The notes: a model not told the origin generated them from the letters alone. Numbered from the stretch's first letter, positions 1-6,115 are shown. The stretch is DNA of 9,856 nt from JADJLQ01 sp964396995 (GCA_964396995.1 CAYNIG010000187.1:1-9856), one strand, 5' to 3'. Numbers and translations are program-made.

Positions 1-70
1 TGAAATACAGTAATTCGGTTATAGAATTTCAACAAATAGGATAGCTAAAAATTTTTAAGAAAATAATTTC

Positions 71-87
71 ACTTTGTGTTTCAAAGT
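71..87. promoter_or_regulatory. Inverted repeat overlapping the -33 box
   Basis: ACTTTG (71-76) and CAAAGT (82-87) form a perfect 6-base inverted repeat with a 5-base centre. It contains the candidate -33 TTTG and ends 4 bases before the -7 box. A repressor or activator site is possible, and so is chance in an AT-rich leader. Confidence 0.3.
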
Positions 88-99
88 ACTTTATATTTG
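73..99 (+). promoter_or_regulatory. Putative Bacteroidota-type promoter
   Basis: A -7 box TATATTTG (92-99) fits the Bacteroidota consensus TAnnTTTG exactly. An upstream TTTG (73-76) can serve as the -33 element, but the 15-base spacer is shorter than the roughly 19-21 usual in Bacteroides. A start near 105 would leave a leader of about 80 bases before the gene at 187. The upstream box lies in a small inverted repeat (71-87), which could be an operator. The motif match is direct; promoter activity is inferred. Confidence 0.42.
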
Positions 100-186
100 C
101 TATCTGTTTGCTTGTTAGGTCAATCTGTAGGGACGACAAAGACCTGCCATTGCTGGATAATTTTATATTGAAATAAACTATAAATA

Positions 187-531
187 ATGGAATACGTATT
201 CAAGATTAAGAAAGGACAGCTTATGAAATGGGGTTATGCAGGAGCAGGTTTCGCCGCTGCAGGACTATTGCTGTTGGTTATTGTGCTTTTATTATTTGGT
301 AATTTATTTAATGAAAATACCATCAGAGAAAATATCTTTCAACTTTTCCCTGTATTGACTGGCATTTTAGGAGGTGCCGCTGGCGGCCTGGCTGGTGGTT
401 TGGCTCAACATAGTTTGAAACTAAGTGGATGGAAAAGTTATATATCGGTTGGACTGGGCATTTTAATATACCTAACAATAATATGGATGAGCCTCATCCT
501 TGGGTTTAGTGCTATCGGGCAATGGGATTGA
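187..531 (+). CDS. Small three-helix membrane protein, unknown function
   Basis: I do not recognise this 114-residue protein. It has a short basic N-terminus and three hydrophobic segments at about residues 16-38, 51-73 and 85-107, so it should be an inner-membrane protein. The second helix is glycine-rich with repeated GG/GxxG spacing (GGAAGGLAGG, residues 62-71), a pattern that favours tight helix packing and homo- or hetero-oligomers. There are few polar residues and no cysteine or catalytic motif. An alternative start at Met13 (223) is preceded by AAAGGA, a better ribosome site than the AT-rich sequence before 187. That start would keep all three helices, so the N-terminus is uncertain. 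It is the first of three consecutive membrane-protein genes and lies behind the candidate promoter at 73-99. Confidence 0.75.
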   Translation: MEYVFKIKKGQLMKWGYAGAGFAAAGLLLLVIVLLLFGNLFNENTIRENIFQLFPVLTGILGGAAGGLAGGLAQHSLKLSGWKSYISVGLGILIYLTIIWMSLILGFSAIGQWD

Positions 532-578
532 AAAAATGAGTTACTATACTATTTACAAATAATCTAATTTATTAAATT

Positions 579-788
579 ATGAAATATAAAACAGGTAAAA
601 TAGCTGGTTTTATTGCCGGTGCCGGAGGTTTCCTATTTATTTTTAAAATCCTTTTCCTGGAGAATGTTAGTCCTTCTGATGAGCTTGCTCCCGGGATGGT
701 GGTTTTAATTGCTTTGCTTACAGGCATCCTGATTTCGTATACAGGGGGACGAATACAAGGAATGATCACTAAGAATTATACTAAATGA
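579..788 (+). CDS. Small two-helix membrane protein, unknown function
   Basis: This is a 69-residue protein of unknown function with two hydrophobic segments, at about residues 7-27 and 39-58, joined by an acidic loop (SPSDELAP). Like the gene upstream it is rich in glycine (GFIAGAGGF in helix 1; TGGRIQG after helix 2). Its stop overlaps the next start as ATGA (785-788), the usual sign of translational coupling, so it is probably made together with the DoxX-like protein. It lies 47 bases behind the 187-531 gene with no visible terminator between them. A reading frame on the opposite strand covers the same bases but has no supporting features. Confidence 0.7.
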   Translation: MKYKTGKIAGFIAGAGGFLFIFKILFLENVSPSDELAPGMVVLIALLTGILISYTGGRIQGMITKNYTK

Positions 789-1495
789 TCATGAATCTGC
801 ATCATAAATTTGAACAGTATTATGCTGAAGCGAAAACCAACAAATGGTATCACTATTTTGCCCTTTTTTGCCGTTTCGCATTAGCACTCGCATGGTTAAT
901 TTCGGGCTTAGTAAAAATTAAAGGCGAGCGTTTTGCTGAAGGCTTATCCCATAATCATCCATTAGGTCAATTTTTTGATGCATTATTAAATACCGGATAT
1001 TACTATACATTTATCGGCGTAGGACAGGTATTGATTTCCATTCTTCTAATCATTCCAGCCACCGCACTTCTGGGTGCCATAGGCAGCCTTCCTATTTCCC
1101 TCAACATCTGTGTACTTGCCTATTCAGTACGATTTGAAGGTACCCGTATAACCACCTTTATGTTACTGGCCAATTTATTTTTATTGTATTGGGATTACGA
1201 CAGATTAAAATCCATTTTACCCTCCAGATCATTACCGGTGATGAATTTGAAATCATCCAAAAATCCATTTCCATTTTATTTTTTTGGAAGTGTTCTAACA
1301 ATACTTGCCTTTGTTGTATTTATAAACCATAACCTGTATGAAATCCGGCCCGGAAACGAACCGGCAGAATGCTGGAATAGCTGCCCGGGAAATAAAAATC
1401 CACAGGCATGTGAAGAGTTTTGTGATTGCATACATAATAAGGGTCAACCACTCAGGCTTTGTCTGGAAATATATGAAAAATCAAAAAGGGAATAG
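785..1495 (+). CDS. DoxX-like membrane protein with cysteine-rich C-terminal tail
   Basis: This 236-residue protein resembles the DoxX/DoxD-like family: a first helix followed by a GLVKIKGERF-type stretch, then three closely packed helices. Hydrophobic segments lie at about residues 25-45, 72-91, 94-114, 122-137 and 163-181; the fifth is extra to the usual four-helix DoxX core. The 138-161 loop is basic, so the positive-inside rule puts it in the cytoplasm and the tail after helix 5 in the periplasm. That tail holds six cysteines (196, 200, 209, 213, 215, 226) as CX3C-X8-CX3C-X-C-X10-C. DoxX-type proteins are linked to respiratory or thiol redox roles in some organisms, but the substrate here cannot be told. 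Met1 (785) overlaps the previous gene; Met3 (791) is an equally possible start. The family call is from overall pattern and is moderate. Confidence 0.75.
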   Translation: MIMNLHHKFEQYYAEAKTNKWYHYFALFCRFALALAWLISGLVKIKGERFAEGLSHNHPLGQFFDALLNTGYYYTFIGVGQVLISILLIIPATALLGAIGSLPISLNICVLAYSVRFEGTRITTFMLLANLFLLYWDYDRLKSILPSRSLPVMNLKSSKNPFPFYFFGSVLTILAFVVFINHNLYEIRPGNEPAECWNSCPGNKNPQACEEFCDCIHNKGQPLRLCLEIYEKSKRE

Positions 1496-1504
1496 TAATG
1501 ATCG

Positions 1505-1512
1505 TAATTTTG
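1505..1512 (+). promoter_or_regulatory. Possible -7 box before the 1554 gene
   Basis: TAATTTTG fits TAnnTTTG exactly and lies about 40 bases upstream of the ATG at 1554, a plausible leader length. No TTTG is found at the expected -33 distance, so the match may be chance. If real, the secreted protein gene could be transcribed separately from the membrane-protein genes before it. Confidence 0.28.
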
Positions 1513-1553
1513 AAATGAATCCCATTACATTAACTTAAAAAAATAAAATAATA

Positions 1554-2489
1554 ATGAAAATTTTGTTGGCTCTTTTACTAGTGATAAACGATTCATTTTT
1601 ACAGCCATTGATACCCATTGACCGTGCAGACCATAACTTATATAAAGCAAATAATGAAATCAATTTCATTGGTAGTACTCCCGGGGACGAATCAATAAAA
1701 ACACAGCTCGGGATTGAAGCCAATACCAAAATTGACTTTATACGATGGGATTTGAAACTTAGTCCGGAAAATTCTTTTATTTTAAATATACAATATGGTG
1801 AAAATCAACCCAACACCCTTGGATTCACGGGTGGTGGACAAAGTAAAGTTTATATTGGAAACTATACTATTGTAAAAAAGGAGAATAAAGAGATTTATCA
1901 ATTTAAAACAATCAACTTAAAACTTTCCATGATCCGATTGGGAAATAATCTTTTTCATATTTTGACTCCGGGAAATAAATTAATGGTCGGCAATGGTGGC
2001 TGGAGTTATACTCTGAATAATAAGGTGCCCGTCCAAAAAGAATTCAAATTACCTAATTTATCGGAGTATAATAAATCCACCCAGGATCCTATAGCCCAGG
2101 TTATCTATGATGGTCGCACCCCTTGCCAGGAGTTTGCAATGGAGCACCAGATGAATTTTAGCCAGGAATGTTTTAAACTAAAGTGGAAACTTACATTGAA
2201 CAGAAATCCCTTCCACTTTCAACCAACCACTTATTCTATTCGTAAAGTAGTGGACAATACTCCTAAAGATATAACCGGAACCTGGACGATCGTTAAAGGA
2301 ACGGAAGTAAACCCTGATGCTATTATATATCAACTTGACCCTGATAAACCCAACCAAACCATTTCTCTATTGGTAGTTGATGAAAATATTCTTTACTTTT
2401 TACACCGAAATCAAGAGTTATTTATTGGGAATGGTGACTTTAGTTTTACGCTAAACAAAAGACCTGGTACTGAAAAGGGAATGCATTAA
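1554..2489 (+). CDS. Secreted protein with two related beta-rich units
   Basis: This 311-residue protein has a short N-terminal hydrophobic stretch (residues 2-20) that may be a signal peptide, and no lipobox cysteine. It reads as a duplication. Unit 1 (about 37-157) has STPGDESIKTQLGI, DFIRWDLKLS and PNTLGFTGGG. Unit 2 (about 182-303) has GRTPCQEF, ECFKLKWKLTLN and PTTYSI. Each unit ends with a similar strand pattern: LFHILTPGNKLMVGNGGWSYTLN (138-155 core) against LYFLHRNQELFIGNGDFSFTLN. Proteins with GRTPCxE and CxKLKWxLxL are common uncharacterised secreted proteins in Bacteroidota, distantly like NlpE-type beta-barrel domains; I recall this pattern but cannot verify it here. Unit 2 keeps a cysteine pair (191, 206) that unit 1 lacks. 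Its function is unknown. Confidence 0.78.
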   Translation: MKILLALLLVINDSFLQPLIPIDRADHNLYKANNEINFIGSTPGDESIKTQLGIEANTKIDFIRWDLKLSPENSFILNIQYGENQPNTLGFTGGGQSKVYIGNYTIVKKENKEIYQFKTINLKLSMIRLGNNLFHILTPGNKLMVGNGGWSYTLNNKVPVQKEFKLPNLSEYNKSTQDPIAQVIYDGRTPCQEFAMEHQMNFSQECFKLKWKLTLNRNPFHFQPTTYSIRKVVDNTPKDITGTWTIVKGTEVNPDAIIYQLDPDKPNQTISLLVVDENILYFLHRNQELFIGNGDFSFTLNKRPGTEKGMH

Positions 2490-2556
2490 AAAAGTACAAA
2501 TAATGGTAATTTATACAAAATGATTGCTGAAAAAAAATACAATTAAAAAACAGGAA

Positions 2557-2913
2557 ATGAAATTTGAAAAATCAAATCCGATTCTTTTCTCTTCTGATGT
2601 GAAAAAAAGTATCCTGTATTTTATTGAAGTATTGGAATTTGAGCAAAGTTGGGTATGGGGCGATCCCATTGATTTTGGTGGAGTTAGCAAAGGGGAAGTT
2701 GAAATTTTTTTCTGTTTACAGGGGCAAGGAAATCCCGGAACCTGGGTGACCATAGTGGTGGATAATGTAGATGAATATTATGAAAAAATATTAGCAAACA
2801 ATGCAAAAATTCTTGCTCCGCCCATGAATCAGGAATGGAATATGAGAGAAATGTATGTGGAATGCCCCGACGGCCATATATTAAGGATAGGGCATAGAAT
2901 AGAGTGTGATTAA
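2557..2913 (+). CDS. VOC-superfamily (glyoxalase/bleomycin-resistance-like) protein
   Basis: This 118-residue single-domain protein has two beta-alpha-beta-beta-beta halves, the normal size for a VOC monomer that works as a dimer. Half 1 runs from NPILFSSDVKKSILYF (helix 14-28) to GEVEIFFCL (47-54). Half 2 runs from TWVTIVVDNVDEYYEKI to YVECPDGHILRIGH (100-113). The ending 'ECPDGHILRIGH' is typical of the family, where the glutamate (E102) at the end of the last motif is a common metal ligand; E49 in half 1 could be its partner. The family includes glyoxalases, dioxygenases and antibiotic-binding proteins, and the ligand cannot be read from sequence. I chose ATG 2557 because the domain begins there and AGGAA sits just upstream; an in-frame TTG at 2524 would add 11 residues without homology value. 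Confidence 0.85.
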   Translation: MKFEKSNPILFSSDVKKSILYFIEVLEFEQSWVWGDPIDFGGVSKGEVEIFFCLQGQGNPGTWVTIVVDNVDEYYEKILANNAKILAPPMNQEWNMREMYVECPDGHILRIGHRIECD

Positions 2914-2999
2914 ACCTAAGAAAAAAGGGTGTATGACCAATGCTGGAAATTTGCAAATGTCGGGATCACTAATAATAAAGAAGATGCACAAAGAAGAAA
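2914..2999. other. Intergenic lead-in to the repeat array
   Basis: No gene is supported here. The stretch GAAATTTGCAAATG resembles GAAATGGGCAAATG found just before the next repeat copy (3330-3343), so the repeat unit probably began here and was disturbed by about 45 inserted or diverged bases before the clearly alignable part at 3000. Confidence 0.4.
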
Positions 3000-3085
3000 G
3001 AATTCAGTTTCTCTTAAACACAGTATAAACGAAGATCAGTCCATGGGTAGAAGAAGAATTTACCTTATAGAACCCATTTTATTTA

Positions 3086-3096
3086 CCCTGAAAGGG
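3086..3096. repeat. Small palindrome, copy 1 (degenerate)
   Basis: CCCT-GAA-AGGG, a 4-base stem; the outer G:C pair of the other copies is lost because the first base is A. It lies at the same distance before the long hairpin as copy 3. Confidence 0.65.
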
Positions 3097-3109
3097 CTTT
3101 GTTTTACAA

Positions 3110-3144
3110 CCAAGATCAGATTAATCATCTTAATTTGATCTTAG
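3110..3144. repeat. Long hairpin, copy 1 (imperfect)
   Basis: This 35-base element differs from the other two copies at three positions. One change leaves a G:T wobble and two break pairs in the 16-base stem. The sequenced contig ends one base after it, at the N gap. Confidence 0.75.
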
Positions 3145-3145
3145 A

Positions 3146-3245
3146 NNNNNNNNNNNNNNNNNNNNNNNNNNNNNNNNNNNNNNNNNNNNNNNNNNNNNNN
3201 NNNNNNNNNNNNNNNNNNNNNNNNNNNNNNNNNNNNNNNNNNNNN
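3146..3245. other. Assembly gap of exactly 100 N
   Basis: One hundred N is the usual placeholder for a scaffold gap of unknown size. The left side ends directly after a long hairpin and the right side starts on the first base of another, so the assembler probably failed inside the repeat. If only one spacer is missing, the real length between hairpins should be near 171 bases; each further unit adds about 206. Confidence 0.95.
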
Positions 3246-3280
3246 CCAAGATCAAATTAATCATATTAATTTGATCTTGG
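3246..3280. repeat. Long hairpin, copy 2 (perfect)
   Basis: A perfect 16-base inverted repeat (CCAAGATCAAATTAAT and its complement) around a 3-base CAT loop. As RNA or single-stranded DNA it would form a stable AT-rich stem-loop. An A-run follows on the plus strand, so read from the minus strand the stem is preceded by T residues rather than followed by them. A plain plus-strand intrinsic terminator is therefore not supported. Confidence 0.9.
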
Positions 3281-3302
3281 AAAAAAGAAGAATTAATCAA
3301 TA

Positions 3303-3315
3303 GCCCTGCAAGGGC
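3303..3315. repeat. Small palindrome, copy 2
   Basis: GCCCT-GCA-AGGGC, a perfect 5-base GC-rich stem followed by GTAGTTTTTTT. Read rightward, this stem plus T-run looks like a compact terminator. Sequences of the type AGCCCTnnnAGGGCGTA recur in intergenic regions of some Bacteroidota, as I recall. Confidence 0.75.
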
Positions 3316-3426
3316 GTAGTTTTTTTCCGAAATGGGCAAATGAATTCAGTCCATCCTAGACACAGTAGAAACAGAGATTAGTCCTTGGGTAGAAGAAGAA
3401 GCTACCATATAAAACCTATTTTGCTA

Positions 3427-3439
3427 GCCCTGATAGGGC
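3427..3439. repeat. Small palindrome, copy 3
   Basis: GCCCT-GAT-AGGGC. The loop differs from copies 2 and 4 while the stem is kept, followed by the same GTAGTTTTACAA that leads into the long hairpin 12 bases later. Confidence 0.75.
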
Positions 3440-3451
3440 GTAGTTTTACAA

Positions 3452-3486
3452 CCAAGATCAAATTAATCATATTAATTTGATCTTGG
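3452..3486. repeat. Long hairpin, copy 3 (perfect)
   Basis: Identical over all 35 bases to the copy at 3246-3280, including the CAT loop, and followed by the same 20 bases. Identity here but divergence in the spacers suggests recent duplication or conversion of this block. Confidence 0.9.
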
Positions 3487-3508
3487 AAAAAAGAAGAATT
3501 AATCAAAA

Positions 3509-3521
3509 GCCCTGCAAGGGC
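3509..3521. repeat. Small palindrome, copy 4
   Basis: GCCCT-GCA-AGGGC, identical to copy 2 and again followed by GTAGTTTCTT. It closes the array on the right. Confidence 0.75.
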
Positions 3522-3540
3522 GTAGTTTCTTAATTTCTGA

Positions 3541-3861
3541 AAAGCGTACCCATATGCACAGTAAGATGCCAGAATGATTCCCAGCCCTAAATGGATATTC
3601 TTATTATAATAGATTATCAGAGGTATAGGATGTAAATTATAAAATATGGTGATAATCAGGCCACTATCCTAAGAAGGATATATCCTACAGTTGCCTTCAA
3701 AACTCAAACTGGGCGAACCGACTCATGGTCAGGTATAGAAACCTAATTGCGCTAGCTCCTTAAAACCAGCATTATGTCTTACACCCAGAAAAAATGAAAA
3801 CCTATTTATAGTTCAGCTTTTAGTATTTTTAAAATATAATTTGCTTCAATTTTTACAATCA
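3541..3861. other. Non-coding stretch before the isomerase gene
   Basis: I see no supportable gene in either strand. There are overlapping short palindromes: TATCCT-AAGA-AGGATA (3665-3680) and AGGATATATCCT (3675-3686), which share one arm and could form alternative pairings. A further 8-base inverted repeat pairs GATTATCA (3612-3619) with TGATAATC (3650-3657). The promoter of the following gene should lie in the AT-rich last 60 bases, but no full TAnnTTTG box is present. Confidence 0.5.
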
Positions 3862-4752
3862 ATGCTACGAAGAAAATTTATCTCCAATACGGTGACAATG
3901 AGTATGTCAGCACTCCTTCCTGTAAAGTATATAAACACCATGGCTTATAATTATAAATTGGGCATTCAATTATTCTCTGTTAACAGGGATATGAATAGAG
4001 ACCCGATAGAAACCCTGAAAGCTATAAAAACAATGGGGTATGAAGACTGTGAAGTGTATGGTTTTGATCCCGACAATGTCAGTTTTTACGGGATACCAGG
4101 AATGGATTTAAAAAATCGAATGTCAGAAATTGGTCTTACTGCTTCGAGCGGCCATTTTGGCTTTGCATCCTATTTTGACCAATCCGATGATAAAATGAAA
4201 CAGTTTGTTGATCGGTGTATTTCCGGTGCCAAAACATTAGAGCTAAGCTATATCACCTGGCCTTTCCTCAATCCCGCTCATAGGTCAAAGGAAAACTTTT
4301 ATTTGTTGGCAAATAAACTGAATGCAATAGGTAAACAAGTCACTGATGCCGGTTTAAAATTTGCTTATCACAATCACGGATTTGAATTTGAAAATTACAA
4401 TGGGATTAATGGCTATGAAATTATACTTCAAGAAACCGACCCTGATGTTGTAAAATTGCAAATGGATCTATATTGGGTTATGCATTCATCCCTACAGACA
4501 CCCAAAGAAATCATTGCCAAACAACCGGGAAGGTATGTAATGTGGCACATCAAGGATATGGATAAAGTCACCCGGGATTACACAGAGTTGGGTAATGGCT
4601 CTATTGATTACATGACTATTATGCCTGATCCCAAAATATCCGGGCTTGAATATTATTATTTAGAGCAAGGAGGTAATTTTGCTTTTTCCGCTTTAAAAAG
4701 TGCTGCTGACAGTGCCCTCTATTTTAAAAAAAATTTGATGAAGTTTTTTTAA
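3862..4752 (+). CDS. Sugar phosphate isomerase/epimerase-like TIM barrel (AP_endonuc_2 fold)
   Basis: This 296-residue protein is a typical Bacteroidota xylose-isomerase-like TIM barrel. Recognisable blocks are YKLGIQLFSV (31-40), MGYEDCEVYGFDP (58-70), SSGHFGF (95-101), ITWPFLNP (131-138), FAYHNHGFEFE (167-177), QMDLYWVMHSS (200-210), MWHIKDMD (227-234) and LEYYYLEQGG (262-271). H170/H172, D202, H229 and E268 are candidate divalent-metal ligands. Relatives act on sugars or keto-sugars, and some work in 3-keto-glycoside breakdown; the substrate here is unknown. The leader MLRRKFIS resembles a twin-arginine motif, but the following hydrophobic segment is weak, so export is uncertain. I chose ATG 3862; a TTG at 3841 would add seven residues before the RR motif. 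The usual partners (GMC or Gfo/Idh oxidoreductases) are absent; a membrane protein follows 22 bases later. Confidence 0.92.
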   Translation: MLRRKFISNTVTMSMSALLPVKYINTMAYNYKLGIQLFSVNRDMNRDPIETLKAIKTMGYEDCEVYGFDPDNVSFYGIPGMDLKNRMSEIGLTASSGHFGFASYFDQSDDKMKQFVDRCISGAKTLELSYITWPFLNPAHRSKENFYLLANKLNAIGKQVTDAGLKFAYHNHGFEFENYNGINGYEIILQETDPDVVKLQMDLYWVMHSSLQTPKEIIAKQPGRYVMWHIKDMDKVTRDYTELGNGSIDYMTIMPDPKISGLEYYYLEQGGNFAFSALKSAADSALYFKKNLMKFF

Positions 4753-4774
4753 TATGAAATTGTAAAACATCTTT

Positions 4775-5830
4775 ATGTCGGGCTATTTTTTCTTGATAAT
4801 AACATTCCTATTCTACCTCAGCATGACACTGTTTAAGCCGGCTGCCGGTCATAATGATATAATCAGTGGTTTATTGTTATTTATTTTCTATGGAGTCGGA
4901 CTGGTAAGCAGTTTGATAGTAACCATAAAGGTTGTGCAGCAAGGAGGGTTTAATTGGATCTCTGCCCACACTGGCATTCGTAATATCATTACAGGAGCTG
5001 GCTGGATCATTATGATCATAGCCACTTTGATAAGTCAGGACATCGATTCGGCTTTGCAACCTTCCGAATTGAAACCCTTATTTCAATGGCTCGCTAAAAG
5101 TAAATGTTCGATCTGGCTCCCCTGGTTAATGCTGGTACCTTATTTTTTTCTATTGAATTCAGATTTACATTCAAACCTGGTACCTCAGCTAAATAAAATC
5201 ATATTGATAACTGGGTTTGCCCTTAGCCTGATAATGGTTTTGATCTTTTTGATTTCAGGTTTAAAAATGAAAGAACCATCTGATATCAGCAAATTGCCTT
5301 ATGACCGGGCTATCCAAATCATGAATAACAAGTTGGATCCTGATATTTGGAAATTTGCCTCACGAAATATGGATGAACGTGTGCGAAAGTATGCATTGAA
5401 TAAAATAAAAGAAAACAAAAATTGGGAAAAGGATATGATACAGGAACTGGAAGGCAATAATAGATATTTTGGTGTATACGCTTTTTTAGATGGTAATGCC
5501 ACAGTTCATCCTGAGCTATTCATAGAGCCAATAAAAAATAACATTGCAGATTTTGCCTATAAAATAGGCAAGACCATAAGATCCGGTTATTTTGATAATA
5601 AAAATGATGATGAAGATTTTCTTCGTTTTTCATTGGATGTGGAAAGACTTTGTCGCATATTGGATGAACACTTTTCTGACAGCAAGGCTGAGTTTCGACC
5701 TAATATGATAGAAGTACAAAAATCATTGGAAACAGAACCACTTGACCAGTATATAGAAATCCGTAATACTTATCGGGCTGCCTTAAAAAATTGGTTAAAG
5801 AATACTAACCAAGGTCTGCTGGTAAAGTAA
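4775..5830 (+). CDS. Membrane protein with long helical soluble tail, unknown function
   Basis: This 351-residue protein has an N-terminal membrane half and a soluble C-terminal half. Hydrophobic segments lie at about residues 4-20, 31-53, 71-88, 113-128 and 141-163. The tail (165-351) is rich in charged amphipathic helices; DERVRKYALNKIKENKNWEKDMIQELEGNN (core 200-219) looks like one HEAT-like helical pair, continued by FGVYAFLDGNATVHPELFIEPIKNNI. With five helices and an N-terminus outside, the tail would be cytoplasmic; the reverse is not excluded. I recall similar uncharacterised proteins in Bacteroidota but no function. It starts 22 bases after the isomerase stop and probably shares its transcript. 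No enzymatic motif is visible. Confidence 0.8.
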   Translation: MSGYFFLIITFLFYLSMTLFKPAAGHNDIISGLLLFIFYGVGLVSSLIVTIKVVQQGGFNWISAHTGIRNIITGAGWIIMIIATLISQDIDSALQPSELKPLFQWLAKSKCSIWLPWLMLVPYFFLLNSDLHSNLVPQLNKIILITGFALSLIMVLIFLISGLKMKEPSDISKLPYDRAIQIMNNKLDPDIWKFASRNMDERVRKYALNKIKENKNWEKDMIQELEGNNRYFGVYAFLDGNATVHPELFIEPIKNNIADFAYKIGKTIRSGYFDNKNDDEDFLRFSLDVERLCRILDEHFSDSKAEFRPNMIEVQKSLETEPLDQYIEIRNTYRAALKNWLKNTNQGLLVK

Positions 5831-6092
5831 AAGGCGACTCATTATAATTGTATTCTGCACCAATTTGGGCTACTCGTTACGTGGATAATTGGATGTTTTC
5901 CATCAAAACCATGTTTTTAAAAAACGATATCCAGAATCTAAGGTGCCTAAAAAAGGTCAAGCAGCAAGATGTCTAATTGGAAAATTAGGTTTATGAAAGC
6001 AATAGACAATGACAATTGGTTGAAGGCGAGAGGTTTTTTAGGCTGCTATGTGGTATCAAAATAAATTATAAAATATAGCGCGAGCTTTTTTG

Positions 6093-6115
6093 GTACTTTT
6101 TTATGGTAAAAGTAC
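6093..6115. terminator. Hairpin between convergent genes, possible terminator
   Basis: GTACTTTT (6093-6100) and AAAAGTAC (6108-6115) form a perfect 8-base stem with a 7-base loop, flanked by a T-run on the left. The stem is AT-rich and lacks a clean U-tract directly after it in either direction, so terminator function is an inference from its place between converging transcripts. Confidence 0.35.

Larger units (their letters stand above)
3000..3528. repeat. Imperfect tandem array of modular palindromes, broken by a gap
   Basis: Two copies of a spacer block (3000-3114 and 3342-3456) align without gaps at 93 of 115 positions (about 81%). Two copies of a hairpin block (3246-3322 and 3452-3528) match at 76 of 77 positions. 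The period measured between the two intact long hairpins is 206 bases. Each unit has the order small palindrome, 12 bases, long hairpin, 22 bases, small palindrome, about 111-base spacer. The first copy is the most diverged and the last fades out after about 3545. No open frame is conserved between copies and no short spacer-repeat pattern of CRISPR is present. It is closest in style to REP/BIME-like clusters of bacterial intergenic palindromes. Confidence 0.85.

Noticed and set aside
572..769. Minus-strand frame opposite the 579-788 gene
   Set aside because: It is antisense to a gene with clear membrane helices and start-stop coupling; its proline-rich translation shows no features.
2929..3138. 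Plus-strand open frame of 69 codons within the repeat region
   Set aside because: It crosses the repeat spacer and first hairpin, has no ribosome site or protein-like composition, and the equivalent frame is not kept in the second copy.
3130..3339. Minus-strand open frame through the gap
   Set aside because: About half of it is N, so it is open only because the bases are unknown.
3000..3528. CRISPR array
   Set aside because: The repeats are themselves spaced unequally (22 and about 111 bases within a 206-base period), the spacers are similar to each other, and no cas gene is in the window.
3841..3861. TTG start giving a seven-residue longer isomerase
   Set aside because: The ATG at 3862 places the RRKFIS motif at the N-terminus as in relatives; the extension adds nothing recognisable.
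5983..6065. Short plus-strand frame containing NDNWLKARGFLGCY, faintly reminiscent of an enzyme C-terminal motif
   Set aside because: Only about 23 codons long with no flanking similarity in any frame; too short to call a gene relic.
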